From: Aegilops tauschii subsp. strangulata
Taxonomy: Eukaryota; Streptophyta; Magnoliopsida; Poales; Poaceae
Length of the DNA stretch: 64,000 nucleotides
Reading direction: 5' to 3'
Assembly: GCF_002575655.3 (NCBI RefSeq)
Contig: NC_053039.3
Coordinates: forward strand, 220,801,622 to 220,865,621
This document shows positions 1 to 10,688 of the stretch, piece after piece. The notes under the pieces were generated by a model. It searched no databases, was not told the DNA's origin, and saw nothing but the letters and a program-made list of their open reading frames with translations. Position 1 is the first letter of the stretch. Every line of letters starts with the position of its first letter. The position numbers and the translations under genes are program-made.

Positions 1-860
1 ATATGCATGATTACTTATAGCCTCGTATTTCTTCTTCGAATCTTTGGATTAGTTAGGCCAATTTGATCAATTTTTCTTGCCATGGGAAGAGGTGCTTTGT
101 GATGGGTTCGATCTTACGGTGCTTGATCCCAGTGACAGAAGGGGAACCGGCACGTATGTATCATTGCTATTAAGGATAACAAGATGGGGTCTATTTCTAC
201 ATAAATGGATCTTGTCTACATCATGTCATCGTTCTTATTGCATTACGCTGTTTCTCCATGAACTTAATACACTAGATGCATGCTGGATAGCGGTCGATGC
301 GTAGAGTAATAGTAGTAGATGCAGGCAGGAGTCGGTCTACTAATCTTGGACGTGATGCCTATATAATGATCATTGCCTGGATATCGTCATGATTATTTTA
401 AGTTCTATCGATTGCCCAACAGTAATTTGTCTACCCGTCGTATGCTATTTTTCTCGAGAGAAGCCACTAGTGAAATGTACGACCCCCGGGTCTCTTCTTT
501 ATTATATTTGCCTTCGCGATCTATTTTATTTGCTTTTTAGTTTTAGATCTATTAATCCAAAAATACAAAAATACCTTGCTGCAATTTTTATTTATTTATT
601 TTATCTCGCGTTCCTGCGAGATCTATTTATCCAATCTACTACAATTTTACCTATATTTTTACCCGTGAGGGATTGACAACCCCTCTCTTACGCCGGGTTG
701 CAAGTATTTGTTCTTTGTGTGCATGAGCTGTTTACGTGGTGTTGCGTGGTTCTCCTACTGGTTTGATAACCTTGGTCTCATCACTGAGGGAAATACCTAC
801 CGTAGCTGTGCTGCATCATCCATTCCTCTGTGGGGAAATACCGACGTAGTTCAAGCTGCA
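1..860 (+). repeat. Unclassified dispersed repeat, copy 1
   Basis: The stretch contains landmarks that recur, in reverse complement, at 27185-28345: a GATGCAGGCAGGAGTCGGTC block near 318-337, a TTGATAACCTTGG block near 760, a GAGGGAAATACC block near 786 and a TGCTGCATCATCC block near 810. I recognise this as a high-copy non-coding Triticeae sequence, but cannot assign it to a named superfamily from this window. It runs off the left edge. No LTR ends, inverted repeats or convincing reading frame were found. Short frames such as the one at 77-304 are not supported. Confidence 0.6.
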
Positions 861-1794
861 TCAACAGCCACTCCTCATCACCCATTTTCTAATTGATTCA
901 TTACTCAGTAGGCAGGACTGTCATTAGGGTTTGTTGTGTACTGAGTGCTACCTATACTTAATGGTTCAGATGTATTTTAGTAATCTTTAGTACCTGTAAA
1001 GTTCACGAGGTTTCAAAATTCCAGCCCTAGGAATAGACACTAGTCATGTTGGATTGTTGGTCAGAGTGATATTGACCCAGATTACTACTGCAGGACAGGT
1101 TTGTTGACAATTTTACTTGTCTTTCTTACTCATTCGATATGATATCCAATTATTCACGTCAATTACTTGCAAACAATAAGTGCTAGACCAACTTCTTGAT
1201 TCAGTTTTTTGACTGTCTCGTTACAATTCTGCATACTTGTCCTAGTAAGCTCACAAGTAATGATTGATTCACTACCTCTATGCTTGCCTTGTCATATTTG
1301 TTGTCAATATTCTTTTTGGGTGGACCACCCTGTTTCAAAATACTGGAACCGCATACATGAGTGAATAGTATTTCTCTGTGTGATCTCTTCCATCATGTGT
1401 GGGCAATGAACACTACATTGTATAGAAAGAAAGTGTCATATCCACCTTTTACATAGACTATGATCTTTTACATGGAATAAAATCTGCCTACTTGCTTTGT
1501 GTCGCACTACCAGCACTCCACCCTTGAAGCTAAACATTATGCCACTCATAATTCCTTAGTTTATTTGTTCAAATACGAATTTTATATGATTCTAATGTTC
1601 CTACTTGAATTTTAAAATGTGTGTCTGCCTGTTATAGAGACATAAGAGGTTTGTATTTCTGTCTGTGGTCTTGTCAGCACGGTTGGAGGGTGAACTTTGT
1701 ATACGCAGGGGTTTGTAGGGAAACACTCTTCGAGTTGAATCTGCAATGCATTCCATAGATACTCTGACTACTTTTATGTTTTCATGAATCTCAG
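861..1794. other. AT-rich stretch, no gene recognised
   Basis: This lies between the repeat end and the first recognisable exon of the split gene-like sequence. It may be an intron or 5' flank of that sequence. I see no repeat, RNA gene or conserved reading frame in it. Confidence 0.4.
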
Positions 1795-2376
1795 ATACTG
1801 AAAAACATCATAATGATTATGATCTTGTGCGCATGAAAAGAATAAATCGAAACAATGCCATGGCTGTCAAACTTGGCATTAAGGGACTGAAATCTAATTT
1901 GGATGCAATGCAAAAACTCTCCACCTACAGATTCATGCTCAGAATATGATCCTAACAATGATTCTAAGCTAGAGGGAGACCTAAGTCAATGTAGCTCCCT
2001 AGTGGAGGAGTCAGAGGCAGATGCCCTATCTTATTCACCCATCAAGGTGCTTGCTCTAACTTTCCAAGGTTACATCGGTTGCACATATCTTGCAACTGAT
2101 GCTTTGCATTGCTTCTACTTTGTTGCACTGCCATTAGCTTAGTTTACACATCGTGTATGTGAATACGCCCTACCTATCCATTTTCAGTACATATTCCATC
2201 TGTCATCATACCATATTTATCCATTCAAATGTTGTTCTCGTGTATCAGACGTTCAAAAGGAAGAGGGTGATTGCTAATAGCGGAGGAGCACGGACAAAGT
2301 ATTTGGAAAAGGTAGTGACACCTGATAAATCAAATATCCCATTAGGTGTGGTTGCAATATCACCAGACCCAAAAAA
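1795..2376 (+). pseudogene. 5' exons of a split gene-like sequence, function unknown
   Basis: Two exons are visible. The first (about 1795-2046) follows an AG acceptor and ends in phase 0 before a GT donor. Its reading frame begins with a polar, basic stretch (YDLVRMKRINRNNA) and needs a one-base shift near 1910 to join the acidic part that follows (EYDPNNDSKLEG). The second exon starts at 2249 after CAG (TFKRKRVIANSGGARTKYLE) and runs open into the left end of an Angela-type element at 2377. The frame resumes at 24887. The style is like plant transposase-24-type proteins, but I do not recognise the family. Upstream exons and a start codon were not found. Confidence 0.45.
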
Positions 2377-4112
2377 TGTTGGAAATATGCCCTAGAGGCA
2401 ATAATAAAGTGGTTATTATTATAATTCCTTGTTCATGATAATTGTCTATTGTTAATGCTATAATTGTATTAACTGGAAATCATAATACATGTGTGAATAC
2501 ATAGATCGTAATATGTCCCTACTAAGCCTCTAGTTGACTAGCTCGTTGATCAATAGATGGTCATGGTTTCATGACCATGGACATTGGATGTCGTTGATAA
2601 CGAGATCACATCATTAGGAGAATGATGTGATGGACAAGACCCAATCCTAAGCATAGCACAAGATCATGTAGTTCGTTTGCTAGAGCTTTTCTAATGTCAA
2701 GTATCGTTTCCTTAGACCATGAGATTGTGCAACTCCCGGATACCGTAGGAGTGCTTTGGGTGCATCAAACGTCACAACGTAACTGGGTGACTATAAAGGT
2801 GCACTACATGTATCTCCGAAAGTGTCTGTTGGGTTGGCACGAATCGAGACTGGGATTTGTCACTCTGTATGACGGAGAGGTATCTCTAGGCCCACTCGGC
2901 AATGCATCATCATAATGAGCTCAATGTGACTAATGAGTTAGCCATGGGATCATGCGTTGCGGAACGAGTAAAGAGACTTGCCGGTAATGAGATTGAACGA
3001 GGTATGGGGATACCGACAATCGAATCTCGGGCAAGTAACATACCGATAGACAAAGGGAATTGTATACGGGATTGATTGAATCCCCGATATCGTGGTTCAT
3101 CCGATGAGATCATCATGGAACATGTGGGAGCCAATATGGGTATCCAGATCCCGCCGTTGGTTATTGGCCGGAGAGATGTCTTGGTCATGTCTGCATGGTT
3201 TCCGAACCCGTAGGGTCTACACACTTAAGGTTCGGTGACGCTAGAGTTGTTATGGGAAATAGTATGTGGTTACCGAAGGTTGTTCGGAGTCCCGTATGAG
3301 ATCCCGTATGTGACGAGGAACTACGGAATGGTCCGGAGGTGAAGATCGATATATTGGGCGAAGGGTATTGAAGTCCGGAATTGTTCTGGTAGTACCGGGT
3401 GACGACCAGCGTGACCGAAAGGGGTTTCGGAGGCCCCGACAAGCGTTGGGGGGCCTTATGGGCCAAGGGGAGGGGGCACACCAGCCCACTAAGGGGCTGT
3501 GCACCCCTCCCACCCCATCTCATGTAACTTGGAGAGGTGGGGCGCCTCCACCTGGCTTGGGAGGCAAGCCTCCACCTGGCTTGGCCTGGGGGGCAAGTCT
3601 CCCTAGGATTTCCCTAGGGAGATCCAATCTGCCTTGGCCGCCGCCCCCTAGGAGAAACCCTAGGGCGCCTCCCCCTCTCCCCTTCCCCCTATATATGGTG
3701 AGGGGTGGGAGGGAAGCAAAAACCTCCCCCTGGCGTAGCCCTCCCCCTCCCCAACACCTCCTCCTCCTCCGTAGTGCTTGTCGAAGCCCTGCCGGAGAAC
3801 CACAAGCTCCACCACCACCACACCGTCGTGCTGTCGGAGTTCTACCTCAACTGCTCCTCTCCCCTTGCTGGATCAAGAAGGAGGAGACGTCCCCGGGCTG
3901 CACGTGTGTTGAACGCGGAGGCACCATCCGTTCGGTGCTTGATCGGATCTTCCGCAATTTGAATCGCCGCGAGTACGACTCCATCAACCGCGTTCTTGTA
4001 ATGGTTCCGCTTAGTGATCTTTAAGGGTATGAAGATGCACTCCCTCTCTCTCTCTCGTTGCTAGCATATCCTAGATTGATCTTGGTGACACGTAGGAATT
4101 TTTTTAATTATT
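2377..4112 (+). repeat. 5' LTR of Angela-type element A
   Basis: It aligns along its length with the 3' LTR at 23154-24881, with landmarks GGCAATAATAAAGTGG, ACATTGGATGTCGTTG and CTCTCTCTCTC near the end. The last ~20 bases of the LTR, including the terminal CCCCAACA, are missing. Homology stops at ATTATT (4112) and continues in leader-like DNA. The LTR carries the promoter of the element. Confidence 0.9.
3690..3696 (+). promoter_or_regulatory. TATA box in the 5' LTR of element A
   Basis: TATATAT lies in a C-rich context (CCTTCCCCCTATATATGG). It is at the position where other Angela LTRs in the window have TATATAAA or TATATA, so it is the probable core promoter of the retroelement. Confidence 0.6.
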
Positions 4113-5402
4113 AGAACACAAAGTGGGATGTGGGCGATGATTCTATGCACTAGTAGAACACAAAGTAGTTGTGGGCGATGATTTGTTCAATTTGCTTACC
4201 GTTACTAGTCTTATCTTGATTCGGCGGCATTGTGGGATGAAGCGACCCGGACCGACCTTACACGTACGCTTACGTGAGACTGGTTCCACCGACTGACATG
4301 CACTTGATGCATAAGGTGGCTAGCGGGTGTCTATCTCTCCCACTTTAGTCGGATCGGATTCGATGAAGAGGGTCCTTATGAAGGGTAAATAGCAATTGGC
4401 ATATCACCGTTATGGCTTTTGCGTAGGTAAGAAACGTTCTTGCTAGAAACCCATAGCAGCCACGTAACACATGCAAGAACAATTAGAGGATGTCTAACTT
4501 GTTTTTGCAGGGTATGCTACGTGATGTGATATGGCCAAAAGGATGTGATGAATGATATATGTGATGTATGATATTGATCATGTTCTTGTAATAGGAATCA
4601 CGACTTGCATGTCAATGAGTATGACAACCGGCAGGAGCCATAGGAGTTGTCTTAATTTATGGTATGACCTGCGTGTCAATGAAAACGCCATGTAATTACT
4701 TTACTTTATTGCTAACCGTTAGCCATAGTAGTAGAAGTAATACTTGGCGAGACAACTTCATGAAAACACGATGATGGGGATCATGATGATGGAGATCATG
4801 GTGTCATGCCGGTGACGATGGTGATCATGCCATGCCTCGAAGATGGAGATCAAAGGCGCAAGATGATATTGGCCATATCATGTCACTTTATGATTTGCAT
4901 GTGATGTTTGTCATGTTTACATCTTATTTCCTTAGAATGACGGTAGCATAAATAAGATGATCCCTCACTAAAATTTCAAGAAAAGGGTTCCCCCTAACTG
5001 TGCACAGTTGCGAACGTTCGTTGTTTCGAAGCACCACGAGATGATCGGGTGTGATAGATTCTAAAGTTCGCATACAACGGGTGTAAGCCAGATTTACACA
5101 TGCAAAACACTTAGGTTGACTTGACGAGCCTAGCATGTACAGACATGGCCTTAGAACATGAGAGACCGAAAGGTCGAACATGAGTCGTATAGTAGATACG
5201 ATCAACATGGAGATGTTTACCGTTGATGACTAGTCCGTCTCACGTGATGATCAGACACGGCTTAGTCGATTTGGATCATGTATCACTTAGATGACTAGAG
5301 GGATGTCTATCTGAGTGGGAGTTCATTAAATAATTTGATTAGATGAACTTAATTATCATGAAATTAGTCTAAAATATCTTTACAATATATCTTGTAGATC
5401 AA
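4113..5402 (+). other. Untranslated leader of element A with a deleted primer-binding site
   Basis: The segment is colinear with the leaders of element B (51352-52570) and C (61140-62452, reversed). The LTR end, primer-binding site and following bases seen in B are absent here. In their place the phrase AGAACACAAAG...TGGGCGATGATT occurs twice, at 4113 and 4155 (period 42). No coding capacity is evident. Confidence 0.75.
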
Positions 5403-6257
5403 ATGGCCCACGCTAATGTTGCCCTCAAGTTCAACGCGTTCCTAGAGAAAACCAAGCTGAAAGACGATGGTAGCAACTATACGGACTGGGTCCGAAACTT
5501 TAGGATCATCCTCATAGCTGCCAAGAAAGCATATGTCCTTGAAGCACCGCTAGGTGATTCACCCATTTTCCCAGCAACTCAAGACGTTATGAACGCTTGG
5601 CAGTCGCGTAGTGATGATTACTCCCTGGTTCAGTGCTGCATGATTTACAGCTTAGAACCGGGGCTCCAAAAGCGTTTTGAGCAGCACGGAGCATATGAGA
5701 TGTTCCAAGAGCTGAAAATGGTTTTCCAAGCTCATGCCCGGGTCGAGAGATATGAAGTCTCCGAGAAGTTCTACAGTTGTAAGATGGAGGAAAACAGTTC
5801 TGTCCGCGAGCATATACTCAAAATGTCTGGGTTGCACAACCGTTTGTCTCAGCTAGGAGTTAATCTTCTAGATGACTCGGTCATTGACAGGATCCTCCAG
5901 TCGCTCCCACCTAGCTACAAGAGCTTTGTGATGAACTACAATATGCAAGGGATGGAGAAGTCCATTCCTGAGTTGTACTCAATGCTGAAATCAGCGGAGA
6001 TGGAAATCAAAAAGGAACATCAAGTGTTGATGGTGAATAAGACCACTAGTTTCAAGAAAGGCAAGGGTAAAAAGAACTTCAAGAAGGACGGTAAGGGAGT
6101 TGCCGCACCCGGAAAATCAGTTGCCAGGAAGAAGCCAAAGAATAGACCCAAGCCCGAGACTCATTGCTTTTATTGCAAGGGAAATGGTCACCGGAAGCGG
6201 AACTGCCCCAAGTACTTAGCGGATAAGAAGGCCGGCAACGCCAAAAGGTATATATGA
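5403..6257 (+). CDS. gag: Gag (capsid and nucleocapsid) of element A, 284 residues
   Basis: The frame starts MAHANVALKFNAFLEKTK, matching the gag start of element C (61139, - strand). The N-terminal two thirds is the copia-type gag domain that forms virus-like particles. Basic residues (about 215-250) lead to a CCHC zinc knuckle, CFYCKGNGHRKRNC, near residues 255-268, which binds element RNA. The frame ends early at 6257. Comparison with element C shows one extra A in the AAAA run near 6245, which shifts the frame just before protease. In intact members gag continues into pol, so this is a truncated version. The CAG codon at about 5897-5899 is intact here but is TAG in B and C. Confidence 0.9.
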   Translation: MAHANVALKFNAFLEKTKLKDDGSNYTDWVRNFRIILIAAKKAYVLEAPLGDSPIFPATQDVMNAWQSRSDDYSLVQCCMIYSLEPGLQKRFEQHGAYEMFQELKMVFQAHARVERYEVSEKFYSCKMEENSSVREHILKMSGLHNRLSQLGVNLLDDSVIDRILQSLPPSYKSFVMNYNMQGMEKSIPELYSMLKSAEMEIKKEHQVLMVNKTTSFKKGKGKKNFKKDGKGVAAPGKSVARKKPKNRPKPETHCFYCKGNGHRKRNCPKYLADKKAGNAKRYI

Positions 6258-8169
6258 TATACATGTTATTGATGTGTACCTTACCAGCACTCGTAGTAGC
6301 TCCTGGGTATTTGATACCGGTGCGGTTGCTCATATTTGTAACTCAAAACAGGAGCTGCGGAATAAGCGGAGATTGGCGAAGGACGAGGTGACGATGCGCG
6401 TCGGGAATGGTTCCAAGGTCGATGTGATCGCCGTCGGCACGCTACCTCTACATTTACCTACGGGATTAGTTTTAAACCTCAATAATTGTTATTTAGTGCC
6501 AGCTTTGAGCATGAACATTGTATCTGGATCTCGTTTAATGTGAGATGGCTACTCATTTAAATCCAAGAATAATGGTTGTTCTATTTATATGAGAGATATG
6601 TTTTATGGTCATGCCCCGCTGATCAATGGTTTATTTTTATTGAATCTCGAACGTGACGTTACACATATTCATAGCGTGAATGCCAAAAGATGTAAGGTTG
6701 ATAATGATACCCACATACTTGTGGCACTGTCGTCTTGGTCACATTGGTGTCAAACACATGAAGCAACTCCATGCAGATGGACTTTTGGAGTCTCTTGATT
6801 ATGAATCATTTGACACATGCGAACCATGCCTCATGGAAAAAATGACCAAGACTCCGTTCTCTGGAACAATGGAGCGAACAACCAACTTATTGGAAATCAT
6901 ACATACTGATGTGTGCGGTCCAATGAGTGTTGAGGCTCGCGGTGGCTATCATATGTTCTCACCCTCACTGATGACTTAAGTAGATATGGGTATGTCTACT
7001 TAATGAAACACAAGTCTAAGACCTTTGAAAAGTTCAAGGAATTTCAGAGTGAGGTAGAGAATCAACGTGACAGGAAAATAAAGTTCTTACGATCAGATCG
7101 TGGAGGGAATATTTGAGTCACGAGTTTGGCACGCACTTAAGGAAATGTGGAATTGTTTCACAGCTCACGCCGCCTGGAACACCACAGCGTAATGGTGTGT
7201 CCGAACGTCGTAATCACACTCTATTGGATATGGTGCGATCTATGATGTCTCTTACCGATCTACCGCTATCATTTTGGGGTTATGCTTTAGAGACTGCCGC
7301 ATTCACTTTAAATAGGGCTCCGTCGAAATCCGTTGAGACGACACCGTATGAATTATGGTTTGGGAAGAAACCTAAGTTGTCGTTTCTGAAAGTTTGGGGA
7401 TGCGATGCTTATGTCAAGAAACTTCAACCTGAAAAGCTCGAACCCAAGTCAGAAAAATGCGTCTTCATAGGATACCCTAAGGAAACTATTGGGTATACCT
7501 TCTGCCTCAGATCCGAAGGCAAGATCTTTGTTTCCAAGAATGGATCCTTTCTAGAGAAAGAGTTTCTCTCGAAAGAAGTAAGTGGGAGGAAAGTAGAACT
7601 TGATGAAGTACTACCTCTTGAACCGGAAAGTAGCGTAGCTCAGGAAAATGTTTCTGTGGTGCCTGCACCGACTAGAGAGGAAGTTAATGATGATGATCAT
7701 GAAACTACGAATCAAGTTTCTACTGAACTTCGTAGGTCCACAAGGACACGTTCCGCACCAGAGTGGTACGGCAACCCTGTCCTGGAAATCATGTTGTTAG
7801 ACAACAGTGAACCTTCGAACTATGAAGAAGCGATGGCGGGCCCGGATTCCAACAAATGGCTTGAAGCCATGAAACCCGAGATAGGATCCATGTATGAAAA
7901 CGAAGTATGGACTTTGATAGACTTGCCTGATGATCGGCAAGCCATAGAGAATAAATGGATCTTTAAGAAGAAGACTGACGCGGATGGTAATGTGACCATC
8001 TATAAGGCTCGGCTTGACACTAAGGGTTATCGACAAGTTCAAGGGGTTGACTACGGTGAGACCTTCTCACCCGTAGCAAAGCTGAAGTCCGCTCCGAATC
8101 ATGTTAGCAATTGCCGCATTCTACGATTATGAGATATGGCAAATGGACGTCAAAACGGCATTCCTTAAT
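6258..8169 (+). pseudogene. pol: Broken protease-integrase-reverse transcriptase region of element A
   Basis: Aspartic protease is visible at 6301-6543 (WVFDTGAVAHI). The frame stops at TGA 6541-6543, where element C has CGA. The pre-integrase zinc-binding part (HCRLGHIGVKHMKQLH) follows in another frame. Integrase core motifs appear in pieces: IHTDVCGP, then from 7113 onward PGTPQRNGVSERRN. One-base lesions relative to C are visible near 6708, 6950, 7106 and 8090. Reverse transcriptase begins (ENKWIFKKK, then QMDVKTAFLN) and is cut at 8169 by the gypsy insertion. No functional protein can be made. Confidence 0.9.
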
Positions 8170-8714
8170 TGTCATGGTTTTGTCACGGCAGATGTCCTAG
8201 TGAAAGGACTTAGTCGTGGAGCCATCGCAACAGGTTAGCTTAAAGGGGTTAAAGCGGGACAAAAGTACACAAGGAGTTTATACTAGTTCGGCCCCTTGCG
8301 GTGAAGGTAAAGGCCTAATCCAGTTGATGTGGAATTACTAGGGTTTCGATGACCAGAGAGCAAATCCGCTATGCCTGGCTCTCGAGGTGTTGTTTCTTGT
8401 CCCTAAACCGCCGCCGGGTCGTCCCTTTATATACACAGGTTGACACCCCGGCGGTTTACAGAATCCCGAGACCGACTCATCAACGTGTCCGTCTCGGTTT
8501 CTACCCTTTCTTATCTTACAATACAAGTTACATAACATATGGCGGTTTATGTCTACAGGCCCTAATCCGCCTTTGGGCCCTGGGCCTCCGTGTTAGATCT
8601 CCTCCGTAAAGCGCCTTACTCCTTGTCTTCATGGGCTTCAAATATAGATAACTCATTATGGATATAATCCGGCCCCTCATGGCCAGTTTATACTCAGTAG
8701 TAATATCCCCAACA
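8170..8714 (-). repeat. 3' LTR of the gypsy element
   Basis: This 545-bp segment matches 21366-21909 with about 19 substitutions and one single-base length difference. It contains the TATA-like CTTTATATA (8425-8433, read TATATAAAG on the - strand). The inner border, read on the - strand, is preceded by a weak purine-rich CTGGGGCC that may be the polypurine tract. Confidence 0.9.
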
Positions 8715-9725
8715 TTAGGCCCCAGATTGATTTGAACCTGTTCATGTCAATCTTCAACACTTAGGAAAATTCCCCTTTTAGCGCCTTCATATAACCTTGT
8801 AATCCGCCATGACGTCATCTTCCAAGATTGTAATAAACTGCCATGACGTCACCTGTTATTAAAATTTGTATATATCTCACCTTCATTAATGAGCCTCCGA
8901 CAATCGAGGCGACAGCTCTGTCACATATCCAACTTTTGGGCTCCTCGATTTTCGCGCCTGTCACTTATCCCTTCGCCTCATAAATAAGACCGGGGGTCCT
9001 TTTCATTCCCCCCCCCGTGCCTCCTCGCTTCTTCTTCCTTCTTGCGCCGACCTGACCCTCACGCGCGGCCGCCGTCGTCAAGCTCCGCCCTCGACCTCAA
9101 CTCTGGCCGTTGCATCAACCTGAACGTACCAGAGACATGCGGCGCTCCTCCGCTGTTCCGTCAGTATCAGTAAGTTTCCCTTTCCTTGCCCTAGATCCGC
9201 CATTAGGGTTTCGGTGTTCATCGAAGCTCGAAGCTATTCTTCCCTGTTCATATCTGCGCCACAGTTCTTGATCTAGACTTTGATGCTTATCCTGTATAAA
9301 GATGGCCATAATCCTTCGTTTCCGCTAATGCATCTCTCTTTAAGTAGAAAATATCATCTGAATCCTCGACTGCTCAAGTATCCGAATATTTAACCCTGAA
9401 TAATTTTCCATTTTCTGACACATGGTAGATCCAGATTTGTAATGTTAATTTGTGAAACCTGTTTTTCCATCACTTAGTTATTTCAGATCCGTACCTTCCT
9501 TACCAGCATAGGCGGTTTAGCTTCTAGAAAATGATAATCCGGCAGGTACCATTAGTCCCCTCTTAAACCGCTGATTTGTTTATCTTTGTAACCCTTCCAA
9601 TGTCAGACTCCGGTTTAACATGCGCATACACCTCAATATTTTTTCTTTTGATCTTGCGACGCTTTATACTTGTTAGTCATAAATCATAAACCAGCATTTT
9701 AATCTTTTTCCAGCTGTCCATTGAA
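8715..9725. other. Gypsy-internal spacer between 3' LTR and antisense gene
   Basis: This is non-coding sequence with a run of C residues (CCCCCCCC near 9009) and CT-rich DNA upstream of the + strand antisense reading frame. It probably acts as the 5' region of that gene: a TAAATAAGACC motif near 8980 could serve as a promoter element, but this is weak. Nothing else is recognised. Confidence 0.35.
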
Positions 9726-10628
9726 ATGGCCAAACAATTTTATGCTTGTAACTGGGTCCCCTCCTGGGTTACTGAAGAAAAACTGAATGGGTGCGTTGCA
9801 ACCGGTGCCTTAGCAAAAAAGGACGTCATACACTGGAGAGCCCCCGGTCCAGAAAATCCTCCTGAACCCAAGGATGGAGAAGTGATTGTATTTGTTGACC
9901 ACCTGGGTCGAGGGTTCAGTCCTCCCGGATCAAAAAAATTCCGCGACGTACTTGCTAGCTTCCAACTCCACCCTCAAGATATTGGTCCCAACTCAGTGTC
10001 CAATATTTGTAACTTTCAAGTATTCTGCGAAGCTTACTTGCAGGAAGAGCCCACGGTCGAACTGTTCAGAGATTTCTTCTATCTGAACTGCCGTACTAAA
10101 TTCATAGATGGGCCCAATACTGAACTTGGCGGGGTTTCAATTCAAAAAAGGAAAGATGTCACTTTTCCTCACGCCAAACATCATACTCATCCCAAAGATT
10201 GGAACCAGACTTGGTTCTATTGCCGAGATACGTCTCCCATTGAAGAAAATCCTCTGCCGGGTTATCGTGCTCACCGGCTTACCAATTCACATCCATTCCC
10301 TCAACGGCTGACTACCAAGGAACGGTCCAACTATGCACCTCAACTCTCCAAGCTCAGAGCCTTTGTTGCAAACGGTTTAACAGGCGTTGACTTTGTTCGC
10401 TGCTGGATATCTTGGAGCATTCTGCCTTTAAGCCGCCGCCCCGGTTTAATGTGCGAATATACAGGGAACCTACAAGATCCTCAACGGCATATCAACATTC
10501 AACTAACTGACGCTAAAATTACAGAAGCTGTTAAAAAGATATCGGATGAACCGGTGTCTGTCTGCAGCAAAACAGGGCTTAGTCCCTTCTGTGTTTTCAA
10601 TAAACCGCCAGCTGTAAGAATTGCATAA
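9726..10628 (+). CDS. Antisense ORF of the gypsy element: plant gypsy-type transposon domain protein, first exon
   Basis: This frame runs opposite to gag-pol. It begins MAKQFYACNWVPSW and contains the conserved style GEVIVFVDHLGRGFSPP, NFQVFCEAYLQEEPTVELFRD and WFYCRD, which I associate with the Pfam family called putative gypsy type transposon (PF04195). Proteins of this kind occur as additional genes in Tat-lineage elements, and their role is unknown. The coding exon probably ends at a GT donor at 10614 (after PPA). An acceptor at 10688 restores the frame into DDDPFWKNK, so the ORF extension to 10628 is likely intron read-through. The ORF is open for about 300 codons although gag-pol is broken. 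Confidence 0.7.
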   Translation: MAKQFYACNWVPSWVTEEKLNGCVATGALAKKDVIHWRAPGPENPPEPKDGEVIVFVDHLGRGFSPPGSKKFRDVLASFQLHPQDIGPNSVSNICNFQVFCEAYLQEEPTVELFRDFFYLNCRTKFIDGPNTELGGVSIQKRKDVTFPHAKHHTHPKDWNQTWFYCRDTSPIEENPLPGYRAHRLTNSHPFPQRLTTKERSNYAPQLSKLRAFVANGLTGVDFVRCWISWSILPLSRRPGLMCEYTGNLQDPQRHINIQLTDAKITEAVKKISDEPVSVCSKTGLSPFCVFNKPPAVRIA

Positions 10629-10688
10629 CTCTTATTTTTAATCCGGCCCTTATAATCTTCCCTTATATCTTTCATCAATCTTTGACAG

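Noticed and set aside
2694..2915. 73-codon frame repeated in the Angela LTRs (also 23471, 56587, 63624)
   Set aside because: It recurs because the LTR is conserved. It lies upstream of the LTR promoter, has no domain and varies in length among copies.
8349..8609. Small frames in the gypsy LTRs
   Set aside because: They occur in the LTRs only, overlap the promoter region and resemble no protein.
9009..9016. Polypurine/polypyrimidine run as a gypsy polypurine tract
   Set aside because: It is far from the LTR border at 8714. The tract should adjoin the LTR, where only a weak purine stretch exists.
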